From Mesoflavibacter zeaxanthinifaciens DSM 18436 (GTDB lineage Bacteria; Bacteroidota; Bacteroidia; Flavobacteriales; Flavobacteriaceae), in the NCBI RefSeq assembly GCF_000422365.1, contig NZ_AULQ01000002.1, positions 186,001 through 250,000 of the forward strand: DNA of 64,000 nt. The letters run 5' to 3'. The stretch's first letter is position 1. The number at the start of each line of letters is the position of its first letter. This document shows positions 44,353-53,531 of the stretch, piece after piece. Below the pieces are notes generated by a model, which had not been told where the DNA came from, searched no databases, and worked only from the letters and a program-made list of their open reading frames with translations. A program made the translations under genes and the position numbers.

Positions 44353-45012
44353 ATGATTGTTCATAATTTATCTGAAGAAAACTCGATTTTAAACCAATTT
44401 ATAGCTGAACTTAGAGACGTTTCTGTTCAAAAAGACAGTATGCGTTTTAGAAGAAATATTGAACGTATAGGTGAAATTTTAAGTTATGAAATGAGCAAAA
44501 CCTTAGAGTTTTCTTCAAAAAAAATAACAACACCTTTAGCCGAAATGGAAGTTAAAACTCATGACAACAATATTGTTTTATGCTCTGTTTTACGTGCTGG
44601 CGTACCTTTACATAGCGGATTACTTAATTATTTTGATGCAGCAGAAAATGCTTTTATTTCTGCTTACAGACATCACAAAGAAAACCCTGAAACTTTTGAA
44701 ATTGTTGTTGAATATTTAGCATGTCCTGACTTAAATAACAAAACATTGATTTTAGCAGATCCGATGCTAGCAACTGGACAATCTTTAGTGGCTACCTACA
44801 AAGCTTTACAACCTTTTGGGACTGCTAAAAACTTACACATTTTTGCTGTTATTGGCGCTAAAGAAGGCGTGGAATATTTAGAAAAACATCTACCTAAAGA
44901 TGCTCATTTATGGATTGCTACTGTAGATGATAAATTAAATGATAAAGGCTATATTGTACCTGGTTTAGGAGATGCTGGCGACTTAGCTTTTGGTGAAAAA
45001 CTACAAAACTAA
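44353..45012 (+). CDS. upp: Uracil phosphoribosyltransferase
   Basis: A 219-residue pyrimidine-salvage enzyme making UMP from uracil and PRPP. It shows LCSVLRAGVPLHSGLLNYF, the PRPP-binding LILADPMLATGQSLVATYKAL (Asp-Pro-Met-Leu-Ala-Thr-Gly), and the uracil-binding C-terminus YIVPGLGDAGDLAFG. Length and motifs are canonical. It is single-gene, divergent from DUF4254, and its 3' end overlaps the convergent DUF6427 gene by 12 bases. Confidence 0.96.
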   Translation: MIVHNLSEENSILNQFIAELRDVSVQKDSMRFRRNIERIGEILSYEMSKTLEFSSKKITTPLAEMEVKTHDNNIVLCSVLRAGVPLHSGLLNYFDAAENAFISAYRHHKENPETFEIVVEYLACPDLNNKTLILADPMLATGQSLVATYKALQPFGTAKNLHIFAVIGAKEGVEYLEKHLPKDAHLWIATVDDKLNDKGYIVPGLGDAGDLAFGEKLQN

Positions 45013-45924
45013 CAGCACAATTGGTGCTATGATTAATAGTGCTAAAAATGAGTTTTTAAACCAATTGTCTGTAATCGTTTCAATGTAATTCATGATAATT
45101 ACAGATAAAGGCGCGAATAAAAATAACATCTCACTACCGTTTTTATTTGGAGTAATTATAGCAATTGCAGTCGCAAACATACAAGCAACAAACATAATTT
45201 TATATGATGGTCTGTAACTTCTCATTTTCTTTTTAATAGTTGTTAAATAAAATACAGAAGACCATAACCCAAAGGACAATAAAATTGTTATTGCACCAAT
45301 GAGTTGAAACGAATTGTATGCTGTATAATTAAAGCTGAAGGCTATTTTCTGAGGAAAAATTGAAAAAATATCACCATAAAATATTACTGAAACTGCAGAC
45401 AAAATGACAACTAAAGTTGCTAAACCTAACACCGGAATAAAATAATATTTCGCTTTAGATTCAGAAAAAAACAATAGTGAAATTATGATTAACGGAAAGA
45501 ATAATATGGACCAAAAATAAAAGACACTAGCTAGTCCTATTAAAAATCCAGAATCGAATAATTTTTTAATGATTTCTTTTTTAGACCTAATGCTTATCAT
45601 TCGGCGTAAAGCCATCAAAATAAACATATTAGAAACTATAATTTTATACGATATAAATGTTTGTGGTACATCTAAAACAAATAAAGCAAACACTAAAAGC
45701 TCTATATTACTTTGTTGTGATAGACCATTTTTTAAAACAATAAAATGAAGCACTAATACTGAAAAAAATACTATTAAAAACATGCTTATTTTAGTACCTA
45801 AACCATAATTTACCGATAGGCTGTGTGAATACTTAAATTCTAATATTAAAAGTGAAGCAAGTAGCACACAAAACACTATTAAAAAATTAATTGGTTTGGA
45901 TTTACTAAAAATTGTTGTAATCAT
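45001..45924 (-). CDS. DUF6427-type polytopic membrane protein
   Basis: A 307-residue membrane protein with about eight hydrophobic helices. The start MITTIFSKSKPINFLIVF at 45924 is preferred to a longer frame to 45960 that would run into the divergent promoter. It fits the flavobacterial DUF6427 family, function unknown. It is divergent from a small DUF6341-type membrane gene, so the two may share a promoter zone, and it overlaps the end of upp by 12 bases. Confidence 0.75.
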   Translation of the reverse strand: MITTIFSKSKPINFLIVFCVLLASLLILEFKYSHSLSVNYGLGTKISMFLIVFFSVLVLHFIVLKNGLSQQSNIELLVFALFVLDVPQTFISYKIIVSNMFILMALRRMISIRSKKEIIKKLFDSGFLIGLASVFYFWSILFFPLIIISLLFFSESKAKYYFIPVLGLATLVVILSAVSVIFYGDIFSIFPQKIAFSFNYTAYNSFQLIGAITILLSFGLWSSVFYLTTIKKKMRSYRPSYKIMFVACMFATAIAIITPNKNGSEMLFLFAPLSVIIMNYIETITDNWFKNSFLALLIIAPIVLLVL

Positions 45925-45944
45925 TAACTCTTTTTGTATTTTTG
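45915..45944 (+). promoter_or_regulatory. Bacteroidota promoter with -33 TTG and -7 TATTTTTG
   Basis: TTG at 45915-45917 and TATTTTTG at 45937-45944 are separated by 19 bases, the expected spacing for the Bacteroidota primary sigma factor. It reads toward the small gene at 45963. Confidence 0.55.
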
Positions 45945-45962
45945 CTGTATAAATATACAATC

Positions 45963-46190
45963 ATGAAAGATTTTTTTTACGCAATACAAGATTTATTTGT
46001 TAACGTTTTATTTGCTCCATTAGACGCTTTAAGAGAATTAGAGTTAGAAAACTGGTGGGCAGCAAACATAATGAACTGGTTATTTATGATCATTGGTTTT
46101 GTTGCATTTGTTTATTGGATGGGACAATTAAAAAAGTTTAATAACAACAACGAAGAAGATAAAAGTATTTCGTCTCATTCTTATTTATAA
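45963..46190 (+). CDS. Small DUF6341-type membrane protein
   Basis: A 75-residue protein with one clear membrane helix (about 36-55, NIMNWLFMIIGFVAFVYWMGQL). The start MKDFFYAIQDLFVNVLFAPLDALRELELENWW is highly typical of this flavobacterial family. It lies downstream of a good promoter at 45915-45944. Its last 6 bases overlap the convergent purD gene. Function unknown. Confidence 0.78.
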   Translation: MKDFFYAIQDLFVNVLFAPLDALRELELENWWAANIMNWLFMIIGFVAFVYWMGQLKKFNNNNEEDKSISSHSYL

Positions 46191-47459
46191 GTCGAAACCA
46201 ATATCTTTTCTATAATACATCTTATCAAACTTTAGATTATTTTCTATAGTTTGGTAAGATTTTTTTATGGCTTCTTGGTAAGTTTCTCCATAACTAGTTA
46301 CCGCCATAACACGTCCGCCAGACGTTACTATTTTACCGTCTTTTTCTTGTGCACCAGCATGAAATAAAATAGAATCCGTAGGCTTTTCTACTCCAAAAAT
46401 TTCTTTTCCTTTTTCGTAAGCTTCAGGATATCCGCCAGACACTAACATTATTGTTGTTGCTGCTCTTTGATCTACTTCTAAAGTAACTTTATCTAATGTT
46501 TGATTTGCAATAGCATCCATCAAAACGACAAAGTCGTTTTTAAGTCTTGGTAAAACTACTTCGGTTTCTGGATCGCCCATACGCACGTTATACTCTATTA
46601 CTTTTGGATCGTCACCAACTTTAATTAAGCCAATAAACACAAACCCTTTGTATGGCAAATTGTCTTTTTGTAAACCTTCAATAGTTGGTTTTACAATTTG
46701 GTTTTCAATTTTATCTAAAAACGTTTGGTCTGCAAATGGTACTGGAGACACTGCTCCCATTCCGCCAGTGTTTAAACCTGTATCACCTTCTCCAATACGC
46801 TTATAATCTTTTGCTGTTGGAAGTATTTTATAGTTTTTACCATCGGTTAAAACAAAACAGCTTAATTCTATGCCGTCTAAAAACTCTTCGATAACAACTT
46901 TGGTACTCGCATCACCAAATTTAGCGTCTACAAGCATACTTTTTAGTTCGGCTTTAGCTTCATCTAAATCATTTAAAATAACAACACCTTTACCAGCTGC
47001 TAAACCGTCTGCTTTTAAAACGTAAGGCGGATTTAAAGTCTCTAAAAACGCATAACCTTCTTCTACATTTTGCGCGTTAAAACTTTGGTATGCTGCAGTA
47101 GGAATATTGTGTCTAAATAAAAATTCTTTTGCAAACTCTTTACTACCTTCTAAGGTTGCTGCTGCTTTTTGAGGTCCGATTACAGCGACGTTTTTAAGTT
47201 CTTCGTCTGCTAAAAAGTAGTCATGAACACCTTGCACTAAAGGATCTTCTGGTCCAACAATAACCATTTCTATATTGTTGTTTAGTACTACGTCTTTTAT
47301 TGCAGGAAAATCGGTTACCGAAACTGGTACATTTTTAGCAATTTTTGCTGTTCCAGAGTTTCCTGGTGCTACAAAAAGGTTACCACATTTTTCGCTTTGC
47401 GCTAATTTCCAAGTTATTGTATGTTCTCTTCCGCCAGAACCTAATACTAAAATATTCAT
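46185..47459 (-). CDS. purD: Phosphoribosylamine-glycine ligase
   Basis: A 424-residue ATP-grasp enzyme for the second step of purine synthesis, joining glycine to phosphoribosylamine. Diagnostic segments: NILVLGSGGREHTITWKLAQS at the start, PYVLKADGLAAGKGVVI (nucleotide-binding), RIGEGDTGLNTGGMGAVSPVP, and NVRMGDPETEVVLPRL (metal site). Length is standard. It is monocistronic, with an upstream gap holding a long palindromic repeat. Confidence 0.97.
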   Translation of the reverse strand: MNILVLGSGGREHTITWKLAQSEKCGNLFVAPGNSGTAKIAKNVPVSVTDFPAIKDVVLNNNIEMVIVGPEDPLVQGVHDYFLADEELKNVAVIGPQKAAATLEGSKEFAKEFLFRHNIPTAAYQSFNAQNVEEGYAFLETLNPPYVLKADGLAAGKGVVILNDLDEAKAELKSMLVDAKFGDASTKVVIEEFLDGIELSCFVLTDGKNYKILPTAKDYKRIGEGDTGLNTGGMGAVSPVPFADQTFLDKIENQIVKPTIEGLQKDNLPYKGFVFIGLIKVGDDPKVIEYNVRMGDPETEVVLPRLKNDFVVLMDAIANQTLDKVTLEVDQRAATTIMLVSGGYPEAYEKGKEIFGVEKPTDSILFHAGAQEKDGKIVTSGGRVMAVTSYGETYQEAIKKSYQTIENNLKFDKMYYRKDIGFDL

Positions 47460-47581
47460 GAGTTGATTGTTGTGTTGTTTGGCACAAAAATAATTATTTA
47501 AAAGAATTCTGTTAGGATTTAATCAGATAGTTTTAATATTTAAATTCGCTTTCAATTTGTAATTGAAATTTATCAAATATT

Positions 47582-47698
47582 GTCTGTTTGAGTAATTTTG
47601 AAATATGAGAAATTGTATCGAGATCTATTTTAGTTAAAATTCTTGTTTTCGATACAAATTTTCACTCTTTCTAATCGTGAAAATTCACTCAAACTGAC
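47582..47698. repeat. Long nested palindrome, interspersed-repeat type
   Basis: The 287-base gap between purD and the AMP-ligase gene contains a nested hairpin. Outer arms GTTTGAGTAATTTT (47586-47599) and AAAATTCACTCAAAC (47680-47694) pair with one bulge, extended by GTC/GAC. Inner arms at 47606-47621 and 47649-47664 pair at 13 of 16 positions, with TTGTATCGA/TCGATACAA perfect. It resembles intergenic palindromes common in Flavobacteriaceae genomes. No gene lies here. Confidence 0.65.
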
Positions 47699-47746
47699 GA
47701 ATTTCATTATAAAGTGTAATATATTTACAATATAAAATTCAACCTT

Positions 47747-49054
47747 TTGAAACGATTTGAATGGTCTTTACGTCTTAAAGGTTTCCCGATAAAGGAAGCT
47801 AAAAAAACCTTGCGCTTAATTGAAAGTTATGACGAGAAAGCGTATGCTAATTTTCTAAGTAGACAATTACGCAGTATTGTGCAATTTCATTTAGAAAACA
47901 CGCCATTTTATCAAGAGTTATGCAACGGTATTAACTCCAATAATTGGAACGAATTACCTGTCTTAACCAAAGCCAATTTACAGCAACCTTTAAAAGATCG
48001 TTTGTCTAACAAATACACCGAAAAAACGGTACATCAACATAAAACTTCTGGCTCTTCGGGTACGCCTTTTAGCTTTGCTAAAGACAATTTTGCGCATGCT
48101 ATGACTTGGGCTACGTTTATGCAACGTTATGCTTGGTATGATATTGATTTAAATACGTCTAAACAGGCGCGTTTTTATGGCATTCCGCTAGATAAAAAAG
48201 GGTATTACAAAGAGCGTTTAAAAGATTGGCTGGGTAATCGTTTTCGATTTTCAGTTTTTGATTTGAGTGATGCTGCTTTAGAAACTGTTTTGAAAAAGTT
48301 TAAGCATACAAAATTTGATTACATTAACGGTTATACCAGTAGTATTGTACAGTTTGCGAAATTTTTAGAACGAAAAAACATCATTCTAAAAGAGATTTGC
48401 CCAACATTAAACGTGTGTATTGTAACCTCTGAAATGCTTTTTGAAGCCGACAAACAATTACTTGAAAAACAATTTAATATTCCAATTGTTAACGAATATG
48501 GCGCTGCTGAATTAGGTTTAATAGCTTTCCAAAATAAAGACAACCAATGGTTGGTTAATAGCAACCATTTATATGTTGAAATTTTAGACGAGAAAAACCA
48601 ACCGTTACCTTACGGAGACACAGGGAAAGTAGTAATTACTGATTTGTTTAATCGTGCGCATCCATTTATACGTTACGAACTTGGTGACATTGGAAGTTTG
48701 TCTACAGCTAGCACATTACAACAACCCATTTTAGAACAATTAACGGGTAGAACTAGTGATATTATTAAATTGCCTAGTGGAAAAACCTCAGCAGGATTGA
48801 CCTTTTATTACGTCACTAAAACTGTGATGGATACTAAAGCCAACGTTAAAGAATTTGTTATCGAACAAACCCAATTGGACTCTTTTTTAATTAGTTACGT
48901 TGCTAAAAACGAATTAACTAATGAACAAAAACAAGCTATACAACTCGCAGTTGATAAATACTTAGAACCAAATCTTAAGCTAGTTTTTGACCAAAAAGAG
49001 GTATTACAACGTCAAAACAGTGGAAAGTTGAAGCAGTTTATTTCTTCTCTGTAG
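47747..49054 (+). CDS. CapK/PaaK-like AMP-binding ligase
   Basis: A 435-residue member of the phenylacetate-CoA ligase/CapK family often found in capsule clusters. It has the P-loop KTSGSSGTPFSFAKD (about 98-112), EYGAAELGLIAF, YELGDIG and LTGRTSDIIKLPSGK. Members activate an acid as an acyl-adenylate, perhaps to acylate a sugar. The start is TTG at 47747: an in-frame TAA lies 30 bases upstream with no ATG between, and no Met occurs before residue 118. Its end overlaps the convergent GT2 gene by 17 bases. Confidence 0.82.
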   Translation: MKRFEWSLRLKGFPIKEAKKTLRLIESYDEKAYANFLSRQLRSIVQFHLENTPFYQELCNGINSNNWNELPVLTKANLQQPLKDRLSNKYTEKTVHQHKTSGSSGTPFSFAKDNFAHAMTWATFMQRYAWYDIDLNTSKQARFYGIPLDKKGYYKERLKDWLGNRFRFSVFDLSDAALETVLKKFKHTKFDYINGYTSSIVQFAKFLERKNIILKEICPTLNVCIVTSEMLFEADKQLLEKQFNIPIVNEYGAAELGLIAFQNKDNQWLVNSNHLYVEILDEKNQPLPYGDTGKVVITDLFNRAHPFIRYELGDIGSLSTASTLQQPILEQLTGRTSDIIKLPSGKTSAGLTFYYVTKTVMDTKANVKEFVIEQTQLDSFLISYVAKNELTNEQKQAIQLAVDKYLEPNLKLVFDQKEVLQRQNSGKLKQFISSL

Positions 49055-49817
49055 AAACAATCAGCTTAGATTTTACCATAAAATGTTCCCAAAGAAAAAT
49101 AAGCATTCTATAAAGCGATTTTATAGTACTAAACCCTAAGCCTTTTTTATAGACTAGGTAATTGTATTTAAGTAATTCTATTTTATTAGAAGAAATTGAA
49201 TTTTGCCTAACACGATAATACGCTAAAGATTCTTGAATACCTAAAGCTGGTTTGCTTGACTTTTTAATTGCAGCTAACCATAATAACCAATCTTGTCTTT
49301 TTCTTAAATCGGGACTTGTTATTTTGCCTAAAGTTTTGGCATTGTACATTCCTGTTAAATTGCCAATGTAGTTTGTTTTTAGGTATTTATTATACGTAAG
49401 TTTTGGTATGGCTTGTACTAATTTGTTTAGCGGTTTACCGTTTTCATCTATTTGCTCGTAACTAGAAAAACTAACGTCACAATTATGGGTTTGCATAAAT
49501 TGAATTTGTAGGTCTAGCTTATTGGGTTTCCATAAATCATCTGCGTCTAAAAACGCTATGTAATCACCTTTTGCTTCTAGTATTCCTTTGTTTCTGGATT
49601 TTGCGGCACCTAAATTAGTTGGATTTTGAAGTAGTTTAATGTTAGTGGATTTCTGCTTAAAATCTTCAACGATTTGAATGGTATTATCGGTTGAACCATC
49701 GTCTATAAGCAACAATTCCCAATTAGAATAGGTTTGATTTACAACGCTATTAATAGTTTTCAGAATAAATTTTTCTGAATTATACATTGGAGTAATAATG
49801 GACACTAAAGGTTGCAT
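49038..49817 (-). CDS. Glycosyltransferase family 2
   Basis: A 259-residue GT-A enzyme: SIITPMYNSEKFILKTINSVVNQTYSNWELLLIDDGSTDNT at the start (nucleotide-binding Asp-Asp), then IAFLDADDLWKPNKLDLQI with the metal-binding DxD, and RQDWLLWLAAIKK in the acceptor part. It adds a sugar during surface polysaccharide synthesis. Its start overlaps the end of the initiating transferase gene by one base, so it is co-translated. Confidence 0.9.
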   Translation of the reverse strand: MQPLVSIITPMYNSEKFILKTINSVVNQTYSNWELLLIDDGSTDNTIQIVEDFKQKSTNIKLLQNPTNLGAAKSRNKGILEAKGDYIAFLDADDLWKPNKLDLQIQFMQTHNCDVSFSSYEQIDENGKPLNKLVQAIPKLTYNKYLKTNYIGNLTGMYNAKTLGKITSPDLRKRQDWLLWLAAIKKSSKPALGIQESLAYYRVRQNSISSNKIELLKYNYLVYKKGLGFSTIKSLYRMLIFLWEHFMVKSKLIVSTEKK

Positions 49818-51229
49818 TAATAGGCTTGTTTTTGTCCCTTAAAGATATTAATTGTAGTCTGAAAAATAATTTTTAAATCTAAAACTAGTGACCAATTTTC
49901 GATATAAAAATTATCGTATTTAACACGGTTTATAATGTCTTCATCATTTTTAACTTCTCCTCTATACCCCTTTATTTGCGCTAAACCGGTTACTCCTGGT
50001 TTTACATTGTGTCTAAAAATGAAGTTATATTTATCTATTTTTTTCGAATAATCTTCTGTGTAAGACAACATATGTGGTCTTGGTCCTACAACGCTCATAT
50101 CGCCTTTTAAAACGTTATAAAATTGAGGTATCTCGTCTATGCTTGTTTTCCTTAAAAACTTACCAATTGTGGTTAATCTGTTATCATCTTGAGTGACGTA
50201 AGTTCCTTTAACTTCTTTAGTTTCTCTTAAGGATCTAAATTTATAGCAATCAAACTCTTTATAGTTAATCCCGTTACGTTTGTGCTTATAAAATAAAGGT
50301 CCTTTAGATTCTAGTTTTATTAAAATGAATAATAGCGGCGTTAACCATGATAAAATAAAAACAATTACAAATAACGAAAACAAAACATCAAAAGTACGCT
50401 TAACCAATTTATTAAAACTATTATTTAAAGCGACTTCCTGCATAGATAAGACAGGTAGGTAATTGTAATAATCGGTTTTTAATCGTTTTGTTATTAATTT
50501 ATTGGTTTTGGGAATAAACTTGATATTGCAATGGTGCAAATTGGCGTATTTAACGTATTTATTAACTTGATTTTCTGTAAGCTCGTCAATCGAACAATAA
50601 ATCTCGTCAATACCAGAATTTTCATTTAAAAACTGAAAACTATCTTCTATGTTACCTGTAAATTCGTTTTCATTTTTAGTGTTAGCAAACATTCCTTTTA
50701 GCTGGTATCCTAACTCTTTTTTTATTTCAAAAAGTTGTTTAAGTTCTAATGCGCCTTCGCTTTTACCGACTATGATTACACGTCTTACGTTTCCGTTTAA
50801 ATAGCTTCTAAAACTCTTTAAAACATAAAAACTAATTAGTTTAATAAAAGCTATGCAAGCAAAACTGTAAATAAGGTATTTTAATGTTGTAAAAGCTTGG
50901 ATATCTATACTTCTAAATATCCCTATGAAAGCAAATACAATGATAGCAAATACAAAAAATTGCTTGATTAAAAGTGAAATTATATTAAGAACAGAGGTAT
51001 ATCTATATACTCTATAAAAGTTGATTAATGATGTAGACATTAACCAAGCAATAGTTGAGTAAAAGATGTATAATAAATGTTTATTATTTAATAATGCTGA
51101 AGAGAAAAAGTATAAATTTTCTTCATTAAAATTGAAAATATAAAACGCAAAAAGATTGATGACAAAAATGTCAAAAAGCACCAAAAATGGTCTTAACAAC
51201 CAAGAATATCTACCGCGTTTAAACTCCAT
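49817..51229 (-). CDS. Long-form polyprenyl glycosylphosphotransferase (WbaP-like)
   Basis: A 470-residue enzyme that moves a sugar phosphate to undecaprenyl phosphate, starting a polysaccharide unit. The N-terminal half has four membrane helices and a CoA-binding-like domain (RRVIIVGKSEGALELKQLF). The C-terminal catalytic domain (about 270-470) starts KRTFDVLFSLFVI, then [46 protein letters not shown] and NVKPGVTGLAQI. Family precedent suggests glucose or galactose phosphate. The cluster holds a second, short initiating transferase at 57365. Confidence 0.9.
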   Translation of the reverse strand: MEFKRGRYSWLLRPFLVLFDIFVINLFAFYIFNFNEENLYFFSSALLNNKHLLYIFYSTIAWLMSTSLINFYRVYRYTSVLNIISLLIKQFFVFAIIVFAFIGIFRSIDIQAFTTLKYLIYSFACIAFIKLISFYVLKSFRSYLNGNVRRVIIVGKSEGALELKQLFEIKKELGYQLKGMFANTKNENEFTGNIEDSFQFLNENSGIDEIYCSIDELTENQVNKYVKYANLHHCNIKFIPKTNKLITKRLKTDYYNYLPVLSMQEVALNNSFNKLVKRTFDVLFSLFVIVFILSWLTPLLFILIKLESKGPLFYKHKRNGINYKEFDCYKFRSLRETKEVKGTYVTQDDNRLTTIGKFLRKTSIDEIPQFYNVLKGDMSVVGPRPHMLSYTEDYSKKIDKYNFIFRHNVKPGVTGLAQIKGYRGEVKNDEDIINRVKYDNFYIENWSLVLDLKIIFQTTINIFKGQKQAY

Positions 51230-51236
51230 AAACTAT

Positions 51237-52226
51237 TTATTTATGGTAATTAGTAAAGTCTTTGTGTTCGCTTTTGTAAAGCTCTTCTTCAGTTAAACTT
51301 TTAAAATATTCGAAAGTTTTTTTCATGCCTTTTGCTCTGCCAACTTTTGGTTCCCAACCTAAAATATCTTTAGCTCTTGTAATGTCTGGTTGACGTTGCA
51401 TAGGGTCGTCAATTGGTAAATCTTTGTAAATCACTTTTTGATCTGTACCTGTTAATTGGATGATTTCTTCAGCAAAATCTTTAATTGAAATTTCATGTGG
51501 ATTACCAATGTTTATAGGGTTTACATAATCACTTAAAAGTAATCTATAAATACCATCTACTTGATCTGACACGTAACAGAATGAGCGCGTTTGAGAGCCA
51601 TCACCAAAAACGGTTAAATCTTCACCACGTAAGGCTTGTCCCATAAATGCAGGTATAACACGACCATCGTTAAGTCTCATACGTGGTCCATAAGTATTAA
51701 AAATACGAACTATTCTTGTCTCTAAACCATGAAATCTATGATACGCCATAGTAATGGCTTCTTGAAAACGTTTAGCTTCGTCATAAACACCTCTTGGACC
51801 AATTGTATTTACATTACCATAGTAATCTTCTGTTTGAGGATGAACTAATGGATCTCCGTATACTTCTGATGTTGATGCAATAAGCATTCTAGCACCTTTT
51901 GAACGTGCTAATCCTAAACAATTATGCGTACCTAAACTACCGACTTTTAAGGTTTGAATAGGGATTTTTAAATAATCTATTGGACTTGCTGGAGATGCAA
52001 AATGAAGTATATAATCTAAATTTCCTTCTATATTAATGTAATTGGTTACATCATGTTCTATAAATCTAAAATTAGAGTTTCCTGTAAGGTGTGCAATGTT
52101 TTTAGAGTCTCCAGTAATAAAGTTATCCATGCCGATAACAAAATAACCTTCACTTACAAACTTATCGCATAAATGCGAACCTAAAAAGCCTGCAGCACCT
52201 GTAATTAAAACTCTTTTTTGACTCAT
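51237..52226 (-). CDS. UDP-glucuronate decarboxylase (UDP-xylose synthase)
   Basis: A 329-residue extended SDR enzyme. It has the NAD-binding [14 protein letters not shown] (about 10-24), [14 protein letters not shown], and the YDEAKRF active-site YxxxK, then [20 protein letters not shown] and [19 protein letters not shown]. These match UXS enzymes converting UDP-glucuronate to UDP-xylose. The adjacent UDP-glucose dehydrogenase makes its substrate, with 0 bases between the genes, so the pair supplies UDP-xylose to the polysaccharide. Confidence 0.9.
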   Translation of the reverse strand: MSQKRVLITGAAGFLGSHLCDKFVSEGYFVIGMDNFITGDSKNIAHLTGNSNFRFIEHDVTNYINIEGNLDYILHFASPASPIDYLKIPIQTLKVGSLGTHNCLGLARSKGARMLIASTSEVYGDPLVHPQTEDYYGNVNTIGPRGVYDEAKRFQEAITMAYHRFHGLETRIVRIFNTYGPRMRLNDGRVIPAFMGQALRGEDLTVFGDGSQTRSFCYVSDQVDGIYRLLLSDYVNPINIGNPHEISIKDFAEEIIQLTGTDQKVIYKDLPIDDPMQRQPDITRAKDILGWEPKVGRAKGMKKTFEYFKSLTEEELYKSEHKDFTNYHK

Positions 52227-53525
52227 TTATCTGCCTATTGATATGTATTTAAAACCTTCGTTTACAACATCTTTAACTTCGTACAAATTACGTCCATCAA
52301 AAATGGTATGACCTACCATTAGATCTTTCATTTTAGAAAAATCTGGAGTTCTAAATATACTCCATTCTGTAGAGATTACTAAAGCATCTGCGTCTTTTAA
52401 CGCTTCATACATAGAATTAGCAAAATTAATTTTAGTGCCTAGCTTACGTTTTACATTAGACATAGCTTCTGGATCAAACGCTGTAATGTTAGCTCCTTGA
52501 GACAATAATTCTTCAATCATATATAATGAAGGCGCCTCACGAATATCATCTGTTTCTGGTTTAAAAGCTAATCCCCAAACTGCAATATTTTTACCCTTTA
52601 AATCGTTATCAAAATGATTTTCTATTTTAGGAATTAACACTAATTTTTGTCTAGCATTGACGTTAATTACTGCATCTAATATTTTAAAATTATAGTTATT
52701 TTCTTGTCCTGATTTATGTAATGCTTTTACATCTTTTGGAAAACAAGATCCACCATAACCTATACCCGGAAATAAGAAACGTTTACCAATACGAGAGTCT
52801 GTACCCATACCTATACGCACCTTATCTACATCTGCTCCAACTTTTTCACAGAAGTTAGCAATCTCGTTCATAAACGTGATTTTTGCTGCTAAAAAGGAAT
52901 TTGAAGCATATTTAGTTAGCTCGGCAGATTTTTCGTCCATTATAATAATTGGATTACCAGATCTAACGTATGGTTTGTATAGTTTTTCCATAAGTTTTGT
53001 TGCACGCTCACTACTAGATCCAACGACTATACGTTCTGGTTTTAAAAAATCGTCTACAGCAAATCCTTCTCTTAAAAACTCTGGGTTTGAGACTACATCA
53101 AATTCTACTTTTGCATGTTTTGCAATAGCAGCTTTTACTTTATCTGAAGTACCAACAGGCACAGTACTTTTATCTACGATTACTTTATAATCTTTGATTA
53201 ATTTACCAATATTGTCTGCGACACCTAAAATATATTTTAAATCTGCAGATCCATCTTCATCTTCTGGTGTTGGTAAAGCAAGAAAAATAATATCTCCATG
53301 CTCTAATCCTTCTTCTAGACTTGTTGAAAATCTTAGTCTATTTGCTTTAATGTTTCTTTCGAAAAGTACATCTAAATGTGGTTCGTAAATTGGAACTTCT
53401 CCATTTTGCATTTTATTAACCTTTTCTTGGTCAATATCAATACATAAAACTTCATTTCCTGTCTCTGCTAGGCATGTTCCGGTAACTAAACCTACATAAC
53501 CTGTACCAATTACGGCTATTTTCAT
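52227..53525 (-). CDS. UDP-glucose 6-dehydrogenase
   Basis: A 432-residue NAD-dependent enzyme oxidising UDP-glucose to UDP-glucuronate. It has GTGYVGLVTGTCLAETGNEV at the start, the second motif VDKSTVPVGT, NPEFLREGFAVDDF and the catalytic Cys in FLFPGIGYGGSCFPKDVKAL, followed by WGLAFKPETDDIREAPS. The next gene consumes the product. Canonical length. Confidence 0.95.
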   Translation of the reverse strand: MKIAVIGTGYVGLVTGTCLAETGNEVLCIDIDQEKVNKMQNGEVPIYEPHLDVLFERNIKANRLRFSTSLEEGLEHGDIIFLALPTPEDEDGSADLKYILGVADNIGKLIKDYKVIVDKSTVPVGTSDKVKAAIAKHAKVEFDVVSNPEFLREGFAVDDFLKPERIVVGSSSERATKLMEKLYKPYVRSGNPIIIMDEKSAELTKYASNSFLAAKITFMNEIANFCEKVGADVDKVRIGMGTDSRIGKRFLFPGIGYGGSCFPKDVKALHKSGQENNYNFKILDAVINVNARQKLVLIPKIENHFDNDLKGKNIAVWGLAFKPETDDIREAPSLYMIEELLSQGANITAFDPEAMSNVKRKLGTKINFANSMYEALKDADALVISTEWSIFRTPDFSKMKDLMVGHTIFDGRNLYEVKDVVNEGFKYISIGR

Positions 53526-53531
53526 TGGTAA

